From NCBI GenBank assembly GCA_963698395.1, contig CAVOQQ010000008.1, positions 992,001 through 1,056,000 on the forward strand: a stretch of 64,000 nt of DNA, written 5' to 3'. Source of the DNA: JBBQUN01 sp963698395 (lineage in GTDB: Bacteria; Actinomycetota; Acidimicrobiia; Acidimicrobiales; SZUA-35). The notes under the pieces are model-generated. The model was given only the letters and a program-made list of their open reading frames with translations. It searched no databases and had not been told where the DNA came from. Numbering within the stretch: position 1 is the stretch's first letter; every line of letters starts with the position of its first letter. The position numbers were made by a program, and so were the translations under genes. Of the stretch, positions 25,108 through 34,042 are shown in pieces.

Positions 25108-26622
25108 TTACTCGATTTGGATGCCGGTGGGGAGGTAGAAGCCGATGCGTCCGTCGGGTAGTCGTTGGCAGGTGAAGCGGCCGCGGGTTTTGAGTTGGTG
25201 GTGGTAGCGGCACAGGCATTGGCCGTTGGCGAGGTCGGTTGGTCCGTGGTTGGTGACGGCGAGGATGTGGTCGGTTTCGCAGTAGATGGCGTCTCGGTGG
25301 CAGCCGGGGAAGCTGCAGCATCGGTCGCGGTGTCTGATCAGTTGGCGTTGGGTGGGTGTGAAGAGTCGGCGGGTTTCGCCGGCGTTGATGATGACATTCG
25401 GTGCATCCCACACGACGCGTCGGATCCGGCAGGTGAGGAGTTGTTGGAGCATGATCCGGAACGGGATCGGATGGCCGTGGCCGGTTTCGCAGCGTCGTGA
25501 CGGATCGACGGCGGCCGCAGTGGCCGGCAACCGCAGCTCGCTGCGGGTCTTTGTGCCCGGCGCCCGTGCCGGGCCATCGGGCCCGAGGGCTGTTGTGGGG
25601 TCGGTGGGGTCGGCGCTGCTGTCGGCCTCGCTGTGGCGATGATCGGCACCGGTGTGATCGGCTTGGTCGTCGGTGGTCGGTGATTCGGAATGATCGGCGA
25701 GGTCGGTGGTCAACATTTCGGTGAGGAAGTCTTCGAATGTCATCGAGTCGAGACCGAAGAACAACAACGGTTCGGGGCGTTGTGCGTCTTCGGGGGTGGA
25801 GGACCCGTCGATCACCAGCGACACCAACGCATCCAACCGGCGCTGCGCATCACTGCGCCGCAACCGGCCCTTGGTGATGGTTTCGCCTTCGGCGGCCTCG
25901 GCCTTTGCTTTGGCCCAGTCGGCATCGAACAGTTCCTTGGCCCGCCGGCCCACCAGGTTGAGGAACGCTTCCCCCGAGATCGGATCCAACTGTCCGGCGA
26001 TCTGCACATTCCCATCCAGATCACGGGCCGTCTTCAAATACCGGCGTTCCAGATTCCGGAGGAACTTGTCGTAGGACCCGTCGGGATCGGCGAGGGACAA
26101 CCATTTCTGGCAGACCAGACCGAACTCGGCCGGCGACAGCGAACACGCCGCGTCGCACAGCATCTGCTCGTCACGGTACAACAGGTCTTCGAGATCCGGG
26201 TGGTTGCGCCACACCACACCCAGATGATCCAAGTGATAGCCGGTGATGCGTCCTTCTTGATGGGCGTAATAGAACAAGGCGAAGGCGTTCTCGGTTTCGG
26301 AACGGCGGATCATCCGATGCGCATGCGCCGGGGTGACCCGTGCCTTGTGGGCCAACCAGGCGCCGGTCGAGGACGATCCGATGTGGCGGCCCACCCCACG
26401 CCGATGGGCGGTCATGGCGACGTGACCGGTCTGGGTTTCGAGCTGTTCGGCCGCGTTGGCCATCACCAACAACAGTTCGGCCAGATCATCCGGGGCCAGA
26501 TCGTTCACATCCGACAGCGACGCGAATGCCAGTAGCTGGTTGGCCAACTGCACCGCATAGGGCTCACGAGAATCAGCGGTGATGCTGTTCCTGATCCTGT
26601 CTGCCGCCGAACCCGTCTCCAT
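25108..26622 (-). CDS. DUF222/13E12-type HNH endonuclease domain protein
   Basis: The 504-residue protein has the DUF222 domain across the first about 330 residues and an HNH nuclease domain at the end. The latter contains CCSFPGCHRDAIYCETDH, then HGPTDLANGQCLCRYHH, which supply zinc-ligand cysteines and the catalytic His residues. A Pro/Asp/His-rich linker separates the two parts. This family (13E12 repeats of mycobacteria) is widespread in actinobacterial genomes, often in many copies, with no proven function. I chose the ATG at 26622; another start 10 codons upstream is possible. An ATAC/GTAT inverted repeat (26621-26634) overlaps the start region. Confidence 0.9.
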   Translation of the reverse strand: METGSAADRIRNSITADSREPYAVQLANQLLAFASLSDVNDLAPDDLAELLLVMANAAEQLETQTGHVAMTAHRRGVGRHIGSSSTGAWLAHKARVTPAHAHRMIRRSETENAFALFYYAHQEGRITGYHLDHLGVVWRNHPDLEDLLYRDEQMLCDAACSLSPAEFGLVCQKWLSLADPDGSYDKFLRNLERRYLKTARDLDGNVQIAGQLDPISGEAFLNLVGRRAKELFDADWAKAKAEAAEGETITKGRLRRSDAQRRLDALVSLVIDGSSTPEDAQRPEPLLFFGLDSMTFEDFLTEMLTTDLADHSESPTTDDQADHTGADHRHSEADSSADPTDPTTALGPDGPARAPGTKTRSELRLPATAAAVDPSRRCETGHGHPIPFRIMLQQLLTCRIRRVVWDAPNVIINAGETRRLFTPTQRQLIRHRDRCCSFPGCHRDAIYCETDHILAVTNHGPTDLANGQCLCRYHHQLKTRGRFTCQRLPDGRIGFYLPTGIQIE

Positions 26623-26709
26623 ACCAACCAGTATGAACAAGGGGTATGACATCGTTCGTGGCCGGTGCTCGATTGCCTGCGTGCGAGGGCCCTTGGGTAG
26701 GTTGCCGCT

Positions 26710-27126
26710 GTGGCCGAGTTCCTCAGTGACGAGCAGCGACGAGACGCAGCAGCCGGTGACCTCAACGTACTCGCCGTCCTCATGCTCGTCGGCAGTTCGG
26801 CGTTCGCCCTCGTGAACCGGTGGCTCGGAACGATGAGCTGGATCGCCGTCGCCCTATCGATCCTGTCGACCCTCGCCTGGTCGCTCGGTCTTTGGCGCCG
26901 GTCGCCCATCATCGCCTCATTCGTGAAGATCGGTTTCGGGTTCGGTGGCCTTGCCGCACCGATGTTCGGGATCCTCGGCGTCGTCGTCGCCCTCGTCTTC
27001 GGAATCACCGGGGGCTGGGCGATCCTGGGTGGAGCGGTGGTCTATTTCGCCTTCTCGCTGCTCGGGCTCGAGATCCTCGAGCGTGCGCACGACACCGGTG
27101 TGATCGAGCGGTACTCGCCGGACTAG
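26710..27126 (+). CDS. Small integral membrane protein
   Basis: The 138-residue protein has four predicted membrane helices (about 19-37, 42-60, 68-90 and 93-115) and a short charged N-terminus. I do not recognise the family. The GTG start at 26710 stands 6 bp after TAGGTT, pointing to a leaderless transcript. It ends in a 4-bp convergent overlap with the next gene, and it is divergent from the HNH gene. Confidence 0.7.
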   Translation: MAEFLSDEQRRDAAAGDLNVLAVLMLVGSSAFALVNRWLGTMSWIAVALSILSTLAWSLGLWRRSPIIASFVKIGFGFGGLAAPMFGILGVVVALVFGITGGWAILGGAVVYFAFSLLGLEILERAHDTGVIERYSPD

Positions 27127-27938
27127 CGCTCCTGCTGGTGACCGGTCTCGATCATGGCGCCTTCGTCGCCTGCTCGAACGGGTCGCATGGAGCGCTCGTA
27201 GAAGTCGACGAGCCGGTTGGCCGCGGCGATCGATGCCTCATCGGTGAGTTCGGGAACGAGACGCCTGAGTTCACCCAGCACCTGCTCGCGACGGTCGACC
27301 TCTTGAAGCGTGTGCTGATGATGATCTCGCACGCCGTCGACGGAGTAGCGGCCGATGCGGCACGCAAAGAGATCGAGTGCGGCGTCCACCAACTCGGGGC
27401 ACAACGTCACCGATTTCGTCTGCGCGACGATCTCTCGGGCTGCTCGCTCGACGCCGGTCGGCATGCGTCCGCGGAACGCCGGGTTCATCTCGTGGGCAAA
27501 CAGTTCGGCGACCAACTCGATGGCGGCGGTGCGGACGGGCGGTGTTGCGTCGAGCGCCCGCTGGGCGAGCATGCGAGTGACGCCGGCCGGCGGCTTGCGG
27601 GTGGTGGCGGGGTCGGTCGGAGCGATCCACGAACGAGCGAGCCGGACGGCGGCCTCGCGGACGCGTCCATTCGGGTGTGAACCCAGGACCACCACCATGC
27701 CGGGGTCGGTGGCAACGAGAGCGGTGACCTGCTCGGCTCCCAGGTCGTACCAGGCGGGTGCATCGGTGTGGGTCTGGCGAATGCGATGATCGACTCGCCG
27801 AGAGATGCCGTGGTCGAGGGCACGAACGATCCGCTCACGATGCGTGTCGTCGACCTCGAGGCCATCGGCAGCCCCGCAGATCAGCTCGTTGGCCGACATC
27901 ACGAGGCGAATCGCTTCACTCTTTGCTCCAGCACCCAT
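27123..27938 (-). CDS. Helical HEAT-like hypothetical protein
   Basis: I do not recognise this 271-residue protein. It is almost all alpha-helical, with paired helices such as VREAAVRLARSWI and VRTAAIELVAELFAHEM that resemble HEAT/ARM repeats, so a protein-binding scaffold is possible. The ATG at 27938 is chosen because TAGGCT ends 7 bp upstream, matching the leaderless pattern of this genome; an earlier ATG at 27962 would overlap that hexamer. It is probably cytoplasmic. Confidence 0.65.
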   Translation of the reverse strand: MGAGAKSEAIRLVMSANELICGAADGLEVDDTHRERIVRALDHGISRRVDHRIRQTHTDAPAWYDLGAEQVTALVATDPGMVVVLGSHPNGRVREAAVRLARSWIAPTDPATTRKPPAGVTRMLAQRALDATPPVRTAAIELVAELFAHEMNPAFRGRMPTGVERAAREIVAQTKSVTLCPELVDAALDLFACRIGRYSVDGVRDHHQHTLQEVDRREQVLGELRRLVPELTDEASIAAANRLVDFYERSMRPVRAGDEGAMIETGHQQER

Positions 27939-28047
27939 GGGCCCGAGCCTACGGGCAGGCATCGGTGACCAGCGGCGGTGGACCGGCCGACGTCACGCCG
28001 TGCTGCCGGCACCATCCAGGTGCATGTTGCAGCGCTGAGCGGCGCGG

Positions 28048-28569
28048 TCAGTCCTTGGCATCGGCTCGTTGGGCCATCTGGGTTCCTTCGCCGTAGTAGC
28101 GACGGGCCCAGATCCCGGTGCCGGACTCGCCCTCGTGCGGCATCCGCCATGACGAGGTCTTGGAGCCTGACAGTGAGACGGCAATCAACGCTCTGGGCTG
28201 ATCGATGGTCGTGTCCACATACGCGTCGGCGGCATCGGGGCCGATGTAGCGCTTGGCAATGCGGCGGTAGAGATCTCGCCACTGATCGTCTTCGCCCGGT
28301 TCGTGCAGGATGCGGGCTTCGCCCTGGACGGTGATCTTGCGGTATGGCAGTGCGTCTTCGTCGATCGAGAGGCCGATACGGGTGTCTCGGCGGATGTTGG
28401 CGAGGAAGACCGCCGGCGCTCGGGGCGTGAAGACGATGTCGTCGTCGACGAGGATGAACCACGTTGGCACGACACGGGGGTAGCCGGTCTCGTCGACAGT
28501 TCCGATGCGCACGAGATGGCCGGGTTCGGTGAGGAAGTCGTGAACGTCGGCGTCGGTCAGCTTTGGCAT
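28048..28569 (-). CDS. Pyridoxamine 5'-phosphate oxidase-like flavin/F420 protein
   Basis: The 173-residue protein has the split-barrel fold of the PNPOx-like superfamily. It opens with LVRIGTVDETGYPRVVPTWF, followed by RDTRIGLSIDED and ITVQGEARIL, the strands that bind FMN or F420 in relatives. Actinobacterial members are often F420-dependent reductases or heme/biliverdin-binding proteins; the cofactor cannot be decided here. I chose the ATG at 28569; a TTG three codons earlier is less likely. It is transcribed divergently from an SDR gene. Confidence 0.8.
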   Translation of the reverse strand: MPKLTDADVHDFLTEPGHLVRIGTVDETGYPRVVPTWFILVDDDIVFTPRAPAVFLANIRRDTRIGLSIDEDALPYRKITVQGEARILHEPGEDDQWRDLYRRIAKRYIGPDAADAYVDTTIDQPRALIAVSLSGSKTSSWRMPHEGESGTGIWARRYYGEGTQMAQRADAKD

Positions 28570-28678
28570 GACCAGCAATCATTCCACATCCCTCGTCGGG
28601 TCGCCGAAGGGCCCGAGCCGCTGGGGTTGCGTGCCTCGGAGCGCTCGACAGTGCAGCTCGGCTCTGCGAAGGTTGGAC

Positions 28679-29524
28679 ATGACGAACGAAACGAGCCGTC
28701 TTCACCAACGAGTCGTGATCATCACCGGGGCGGCCGGTGGATTCGGGCGCCTCGTTGCCGAAAAGGCGGCACGACGAGGAGCGCACGTCGTAGCGGTCGA
28801 CATCGACGGTGCATCGCTCGATGAGCTCGTCGCCTCGATCACCGAAAGCGGCGGCTCGGCGCTCGGCGTCGTCGCCGACGTCACCGATCTCGACGCGATG
28901 AAAGCCGTCACCGCCACCGCAGTCGATCGGTTCGGTGCCATCGACGTGATGATCAACAACGCCGGCGTGATGCCACTGGCGTACTTCTCCGATCACGAGA
29001 TGGCCGCCGATGCCTGGAGCCGCTGCATCGACATCAACATCAAGGGCGTGCTCAACGGGATGATCGCCGTCTACGACCAGATGACGAGCCAGGGGCGAGG
29101 GCACGTCGTCAACCTGTCCTCGATCTACGGCAACGCTCCGGTCGTCGGAGCGGCGGTGTACGGCGCTACGAAGGCGGCGGTGAACATGATGTCGGAATCG
29201 TTCCGGGTCGAAGCCCAGGGTGCGATCAAGGTCACGATCGTCAAGCCGACCGGCGTGCCCGGAACCGGCCTCGGTGGCGGGGTCCTCAATCCGGCAGCGA
29301 TCACCGGCATTCTCGGGCAGAACACCGCCGAGTACGTCGGCCTCTTGCAGGCGTTGGGGACAGGCACCGCCGAGGCCTCGGCGTTGGACCCCGAGGAGCC
29401 GACCTACGCGGTGCTGGAGCCGGTGTACATCGCCGACGCGATCATCCACGCCATCGATCAACCGTGGGGCGTGTCGATCGGCGACATCACGGTGCGGGCA
29501 ACCGGCGACCGCTACATCCTCTGA
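28679..29524 (+). CDS. Short-chain dehydrogenase/reductase
   Basis: This 281-residue classical SDR has the Rossmann motif TGAAGGFG near residue 16. NNAG follows in the middle (VMINNAGVM), and the catalytic Ser in NLSSIYG and Tyr-x-x-x-Lys in YGATKAAV complete the active site. An Asp at the end of the second strand (VAVDID) favours NAD over NADP. The substrate is unknown. The ATG at 28679 has an AAGG ribosome binding site and starts right at the conserved region. The longer open frame upstream is not protein-like. Confidence 0.9.
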   Translation: MTNETSRLHQRVVIITGAAGGFGRLVAEKAARRGAHVVAVDIDGASLDELVASITESGGSALGVVADVTDLDAMKAVTATAVDRFGAIDVMINNAGVMPLAYFSDHEMAADAWSRCIDINIKGVLNGMIAVYDQMTSQGRGHVVNLSSIYGNAPVVGAAVYGATKAAVNMMSESFRVEAQGAIKVTIVKPTGVPGTGLGGGVLNPAAITGILGQNTAEYVGLLQALGTGTAEASALDPEEPTYAVLEPVYIADAIIHAIDQPWGVSIGDITVRATGDRYIL

Positions 29525-29556
29525 GCGGCCCGCCGGGCGTCGATTCCGCTGCGTGG

Positions 29557-30324
29557 CTAGTCGTTGCCGACTCGCATCCCGTTGCCGCCACCCCGGCCTG
29601 CACCGGCGCCGTGACCCTGGCCGGCACCGTTCCCTGAACCATGCCCGCCGGTCTCGCCGTTGCCGCGTTCGGTCTCGCTGGTCGTGATGTCCAGGAACGC
29701 TTCGTCGCTCAGGTACTCCGGCTCATAGGTCACACCGAGGCGATCGAGCTGACGGACGAAGGCTCGAAGGTGGTTCCGAGAGCCTCGCTCGAGTTCGGCA
29801 TACACCGATGCGATGTCTTCGTTGTCGCTGGCCCGGGCCTGCAAGTCCGTGATGTCGAGTTCCTCGATGAGTGCACCGGCGAGCAAGGCGTCGACTTCGG
29901 ACTCCGAGCCTCGAGCAACGAGATCGTCGTACAGCGATTGCAGAGCGGGGTCGGAGAACGACCCGACGGCGAGGTCCGCCGCCGGGTCGGTCAGCCCGTA
30001 CCGGTCGAGGAGGGTGACGACCGAGTCCATGTGTGATTGCTCGGCAGCAGCGATGTTCTCGAAGATGGTCAGGCCCCAGAGCTCGTCGAGGGTGACGTAG
30101 ACGTCGTGGGCAAGCTTCTCCTCTTCCCGCATGAACAGCAGCCCATCGGCTTCCTCACTCGACAACACAGCGAGCGAAGCGCTCGAGGTCACCGGGCTGA
30201 TCGACGCGGAGAGGGCCGAACTCGTCGTGGTCGAAGTGGTGTCAGCCATTGCGGCCGAGGAGCCGCAGGCACCGGCGGTGAGAGCAAGAGCGAGGGCAAG
30301 CGCGGGGGTGGGGGCGGTGAGCAT
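29557..30324 (-). CDS. DUF2202 ferritin-like lipoprotein
   Basis: The 255-residue protein has a lipoprotein signal with Cys near residue 20 (LTAGAC), a Ser/Thr-rich linker and a DUF2202 domain. The domain is a helical bundle with EEEKLAHDVYVTL and NIAAAEQSHMDSVVTLLDRYG, resembling rubrerythrin/ferritin metal sites. The C-terminus is a Gly/His/Asn-rich tail (GHGSGNGAGQGHG), possibly metal binding. DUF2202 proteins have no firm function; oxidative or metal stress is a reasonable guess. GAAGGA precedes the ATG. The gene is divergent from a two-component system whose putative operators lie between them. Confidence 0.88.
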   Translation of the reverse strand: MLTAPTPALALALALTAGACGSSAAMADTTSTTTSSALSASISPVTSSASLAVLSSEEADGLLFMREEEKLAHDVYVTLDELWGLTIFENIAAAEQSHMDSVVTLLDRYGLTDPAADLAVGSFSDPALQSLYDDLVARGSESEVDALLAGALIEELDITDLQARASDNEDIASVYAELERGSRNHLRAFVRQLDRLGVTYEPEYLSDEAFLDITTSETERGNGETGGHGSGNGAGQGHGAGAGRGGGNGMRVGND

Positions 30325-30421
30325 GACGGGTTCCTTCGTTGATGAAGCTCGGTGACGGCATCCGAACGGTCGGTTGCCCATGAGCGATGGTCTCGATGCA
30401 TCCCATCGGACACCTCGACCA

Positions 30422-30504
30422 TGAAGGTGCTGCTGGGGCGGATGTGAAGCTGGGATGAAGCCGGTCGAGCATCGACCGTCACATCTCGGCGTCGTGCATA
30501 GGAT
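30422..30504 (+). promoter_or_regulatory. Response-regulator half-sites and leaderless promoter
   Basis: TGAAG-type half-sites occur at 30422 (TGAAGGTGC), 30445 (TGAAGCTGG) and 30456 (TGAAGCCGG). The last two are 11 bp apart, the spacing used by OmpR/PhoB-type dimers. TAGGAT (30499-30504) ends 6 bp before the GTG of the response regulator, predicting a leaderless transcript. The site also faces the divergent DUF2202 gene. Confidence 0.55.
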
Positions 30505-30510
30505 CGTCTC

Positions 30511-31209
30511 GTGGCCAGCACCCGAACCATCCTCGTCGTCGATGACGAGGCCCCGATCCGCAAGCTGATCAGCAGCTACGTCGAAGCGGAAGGATGGGCC
30601 GTGAGAACGGCCACGACCGGGGTCGAAGCGGTGGCGGGCGTGCGCGAGCATCATCCCGACGTGGTCGTGCTCGACGTGGTGATGCCCGAGCTCGACGGTG
30701 TCGAGGCCCTTCGCCAGATCCGGGCCTTCTCGGACGTCTACGTGATCATGTTGACCGCTCGGGCGGAGGAGACCGATCGACTCATCGGTCTGGCCGTTGG
30801 GGCCGACGACTACCTCTCGAAGCCCTTCAGCCCGCGTGAGCTGGTCGCCAGGATCAAGGCAGTGCTCCGGCGACCTCGGGCCGACCGACCGACGGCCGAC
30901 GTCGTCCTCGGTACCGGCGAGCTCGAGATCGATACCGATCGGCGCCTGGTTCGCCTGAGCAACGACGTGAAAGAAACCACCGCCCTCGAATTCGACCTGC
31001 TCGTCGCGCTGGCGGAACAGCCGGGTCGGGTGTTCTCTCGCCGTCAGCTTCTCGAACGAGTGTGGGGCTGGGACTACGTCGGCGACGAGCGAGTCGTCGA
31101 CGTACACGTGCGCAATCTCCGGAAAGCCCTCGGCGACGACGCCACCAAGCCACGCTGGATCGGCACCGTTCGCAACGTCGGGTACCGCTTCCTTCCCGAG
31201 GAATCATGA
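30511..31209 (+). CDS. OmpR-family response regulator
   Basis: The 232-residue protein has a receiver domain followed by a winged-helix DNA-binding domain. In the receiver, the phosphoacceptor is Asp55 in VVLDVVMPE, the acidic pair is VVDDEAP, and Lys near 104 sits in YLSKPFSPREL. The effector domain (about 135-230) has RRQLLERVWGWDYVGDERVVDVHV, the usual recognition-helix region. It is activated by the kinase encoded next, with which it overlaps by four bases. It probably controls its own operon and the divergent DUF2202 gene through the half-sites between them. Confidence 0.93.
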   Translation: MASTRTILVVDDEAPIRKLISSYVEAEGWAVRTATTGVEAVAGVREHHPDVVVLDVVMPELDGVEALRQIRAFSDVYVIMLTARAEETDRLIGLAVGADDYLSKPFSPRELVARIKAVLRRPRADRPTADVVLGTGELEIDTDRRLVRLSNDVKETTALEFDLLVALAEQPGRVFSRRQLLERVWGWDYVGDERVVDVHVRNLRKALGDDATKPRWIGTVRNVGYRFLPEES

Positions 31210-32312
31210 AGGTGTTTTCGACTCTACGGAGTCGTCTGTTGGTGGCGACGCTGCTGCTCGTCTCGGTCGTGATCGCCACCGGCTTGATCGCTGTCCGGCT
31301 TCTCACGCCGCTGCTGTTCGAACGAGGCATGCACGCCGGCAACCCGGCCGCCCCGGGTCGAGCAGACCGAGGGCTGGCCGTCTCGGTCGAGGTGCAAGCC
31401 GCCTACGACCGAGCCCTGACCCAGTCGGTCCTCGTCGCCGGCGCGGTCGGCCTCATCGCTGCTCTCGTGCTCGCCGTGGTGTTCGGGAACGTGCTGCTCG
31501 GCCGTCTCGGACCGATGCAGTTGGCGGCCCATCGCCTGGCCGACGGCGACTACGATCATGCGCTCGACATCCCAGCCGAGGCCGAGCTGGCCGAGCTTGC
31601 TCGCTCGATCAACACCTTGGGCGCTTCGCTCGCAGCCACCGAGGAGTCACGGGCGAGGCTGATGTCGGATGTCGCGCACGAGCTACGCAATCCGCTCACC
31701 ACCATCGAGGGCTACCTCGAGGGACTCATCGATGGTGTGCTACCGGCGAACGACGAGACCTTCGGTGTCATCGCAGACGAGGCGCACCGCATGAGGCGGA
31801 TCACCGAAGACCTGTCGTTCATGTCGAAGGCGGAGGAGGGTGCGGCCACCTATGAGCAGAAGGCCGTCGATCTCGGAGCATTGGCCGCTGGATCGGCGGC
31901 CCGACTGCGGCCGCACTGCGACGAGAAGGGCGTGAGGCTCGAACAGGCGATCGTCGAGGCACTCCCGGTCGTCGGAGACGCGGCAAGACTGACCCAGGTA
32001 GTCGACAACCTTCTCCAGAACGCGCTGGCCCACACGCCGAGCGGCGGCACGATCACGATCACGGGTCACCGCGATCGTGCGTGCACCGTGGAGATCACCG
32101 ACACCGGTGATGGCATGGCGGCCGATCAGTTGGCGGTCATCTTCGAGCGTTTCGTCCGCTTTCGGACAGGCCCCGGGCTCGGTATCGGTCTGAACATCGC
32201 TCGGTCGATCGTGGAGGGGCATGACGGTCGGCTGACCGCTGACAGTCCTGGACCAGGAAGGGGAGCGGTCTTCGCGGTCAGGCTTCCCGTGGCCAACGAT
32301 GACCTGGGCTGA
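31206..32312 (+). CDS. Membrane sensor histidine kinase
   Basis: This 368-residue kinase has two membrane helices (about 11-33 and 74-96) with a short extracytoplasmic loop of about 40 residues and a HAMP linker. The dimerisation domain carries the phosphorylated His158 in SDVAHELRNPL. The ATPase domain has the N box VVDNLLQNALAHT, DTGDGM and GLGIGLNIARSIVEGH. The very short sensor loop suggests it senses an envelope signal or a partner protein. A 17-bp imperfect duplication (GGGCTGACTGGCGAT then GGGCGAGTGGCGAT) covers its stop codon. Confidence 0.92.
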   Translation: MKVFSTLRSRLLVATLLLVSVVIATGLIAVRLLTPLLFERGMHAGNPAAPGRADRGLAVSVEVQAAYDRALTQSVLVAGAVGLIAALVLAVVFGNVLLGRLGPMQLAAHRLADGDYDHALDIPAEAELAELARSINTLGASLAATEESRARLMSDVAHELRNPLTTIEGYLEGLIDGVLPANDETFGVIADEAHRMRRITEDLSFMSKAEEGAATYEQKAVDLGALAAGSAARLRPHCDEKGVRLEQAIVEALPVVGDAARLTQVVDNLLQNALAHTPSGGTITITGHRDRACTVEITDTGDGMAADQLAVIFERFVRFRTGPGLGIGLNIARSIVEGHDGRLTADSPGPGRGAVFAVRLPVANDDLG

Positions 32313-32350
32313 CTGGCGATCTCGGGCGAGTGGCGATGGCCACCGATAGC

Positions 32351-33163
32351 TCAGCCGGTGACCACCTTCAGCTGGATGTTGCCGGCGTCGGTGCTGGTGG
32401 TGATGGTCGACAACTCGTTGTCGGCGAGGAACCACTCGACCAGACCGTCGGTCGAGTAGCCGAGCTGCAGCCCGCCTCGGCCGGCGGCCTCGACGAACCG
32501 AACGACCCCGTCTTGCGAGCACGACCAGTTCGGATCGACGACACCATCGACGGTGACGCTCGCCTTCGACCGCTCGGTGACGGTCAACTCGATCTGGTCG
32601 CAACCGTCCGCCCACACCGTGACCGGACCGCTGTCGGGGAGAAACACCTCGATCCCGGGGTTTGCCACCGGCACCGAGAGGATCGGATCCGACAGTTCGG
32701 TGGCGACGTAGCTGCCTGCCTGGAACTCATCTGAGCCGCGGGCGAAGGTCCACCACAACGACGCCGAGGCGAAGGCCAGGGTCATCACCGCCATGGTCAC
32801 CATCGACGAGCGCGGGATCTTGCCGTCTTCGGGAATGCCCGGCACCCGCTTGCGGACGTAGCGGAGGAGGCGGTCGGCCCACGCCACGTCTTTGGCGAGG
32901 ATCGTGAGACCGCCGGCGATGATCAACCAGCCGGGGCCCGGAAGGGGCAACGCAGCGATGCCGATGATCACCACGATCGATCCCAGTGTCATCCGCCCGA
33001 CACGGACGAGCGCGTGTGCCTTTGCTTCCTCAATCGTCTCCTCACGCTCGCCGGTGTCGAGTTCGGCAGCGATCGCCGCTTCTTCGACCCGGTCTCGGAG
33101 GTGTTCGAGTCGGTCGCGGAGTGGTTCGTGCTCGCCAGAATCCGGTTGGTGAGAGAGGGGCAT
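32351..33163 (-). CDS. PGPGW-family membrane protein
   Basis: The 270-residue protein has a charged N-terminal region, then two helices around LPLPGPGWLIIAGGL (about 72-86), the signature of the PGPGW (TIGR02611-type) family. A third membrane helix lies near 122-141. The last about 120 residues form an extracytoplasmic beta-rich domain with two Cys (DGCDQIELTV and NWSCSQDG) that could form a disulfide. Function is unknown. The C-terminal domain is larger than in the family members I remember, which end soon after the membrane part. Confidence 0.75.
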   Translation of the reverse strand: MPLSHQPDSGEHEPLRDRLEHLRDRVEEAAIAAELDTGEREETIEEAKAHALVRVGRMTLGSIVVIIGIAALPLPGPGWLIIAGGLTILAKDVAWADRLLRYVRKRVPGIPEDGKIPRSSMVTMAVMTLAFASASLWWTFARGSDEFQAGSYVATELSDPILSVPVANPGIEVFLPDSGPVTVWADGCDQIELTVTERSKASVTVDGVVDPNWSCSQDGVVRFVEAAGRGGLQLGYSTDGLVEWFLADNELSTITTSTDAGNIQLKVVTG

Positions 33164-33281
33164 GGGTGTTCAGCGTCCAATCGGTGGAATCGGTTCCCGT
33201 AGTGTCGCGCAGCGGTAGCGGTGGTTGCGTCACCGCCCGGGTCCGGTTGAACCGGTGCAGACGAGCGACGATGATGAGCCC

Positions 33282-34016
33282 ATGTCGAGACCGATCGTCC
33301 TGGTTCATGGTGCGTGGGGTGGCGCCCACGGCTTCCGCAAGGTGAGGCGGCTCCTGAGCGCCGAGGGCTTCGAGGTCTTCACCCCCAGCATGACCGGAAT
33401 CGGGGAGCGGTCGCATCTGACCCATCCCGGCGTCGACCTCCACACCCACATCACCGATGTCGTGAACACGATCCTCTACGAAGACCTTCACGACATCGTG
33501 CTCCTGGGCTTCTCCTACGGCGGCATGGTCGTCACCGGAACGCTCGATCACATCGGCGATCGAGTGCACGACCTGGTCTATCTCGACGCCTTCGTGCCCG
33601 CCGACGGGCAGTCGGCGCTGGCACTCGTCGGTGGCGCCCTGGCGGAACGGCACGGCGAGGGCTCACGCATCGGCATCGGTGATGACTGGCTGCTGCCACC
33701 GATCCCGCGTGAACTCGACGATCCAGACGAGATGGCCTGGTCGAACGAGCGGCGTTCGATGCAACCGGTTCGCACCTTCAGCGAGCCGGTGCGATTGTCG
33801 AAGCCGCAGACGTCGTGGGACTTCTCCTTGAGCTACGTCAAGGCGACGGCGGATCCGAAGGAAGCGCCCGATTCAGCGTTCTGGCGGGCGGCCCGCGTGG
33901 CCCAGGAGTCGAACGATTGGCGCTATCACGAGATCGCCACGAACCACCTCATCCCGACGACCCACCCGGCCGAGCTCGCTGCCATTCTCCGCGACCTCGC
34001 CACCGCCGACCTCTGA
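33282..34016 (+). CDS. Alpha/beta-hydrolase fold esterase
   Basis: The 244-residue protein opens with IVLVHGAWGGAHGFRKV, the oxyanion-hole segment of EstC/methylesterase-like hydrolases. It has the nucleophile elbow GFSYGG (Ser near 76), an Asp in LVYLDAFVP and the catalytic His in ATNHLIPTTHP at the C-terminus. It probably cleaves a small ester. The ATG at 33282 begins the homologous region; the open frame before it is not protein-like. It is divergent from the PGPGW gene and convergent with the exporter operon. Confidence 0.88.
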   Translation: MSRPIVLVHGAWGGAHGFRKVRRLLSAEGFEVFTPSMTGIGERSHLTHPGVDLHTHITDVVNTILYEDLHDIVLLGFSYGGMVVTGTLDHIGDRVHDLVYLDAFVPADGQSALALVGGALAERHGEGSRIGIGDDWLLPPIPRELDDPDEMAWSNERRSMQPVRTFSEPVRLSKPQTSWDFSLSYVKATADPKEAPDSAFWRAARVAQESNDWRYHEIATNHLIPTTHPAELAAILRDLATADL

Positions 34017-34042
34017 GCGACAACTGCTGAGTGCGTCGGCGG

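Noticed and set aside
25108..26622. DUF222-HNH gene as a homing endonuclease or insertion element
   Set aside because: No inverted repeats, target duplication or interrupted host gene is visible; the family is an ordinary, if unexplained, actinobacterial gene.
30325..31107. Upstream extension of the DUF2202 frame to 31107
   Set aside because: It runs antisense through the response-regulator gene and lacks protein-like sequence; the lipoprotein signal starts at 30324.
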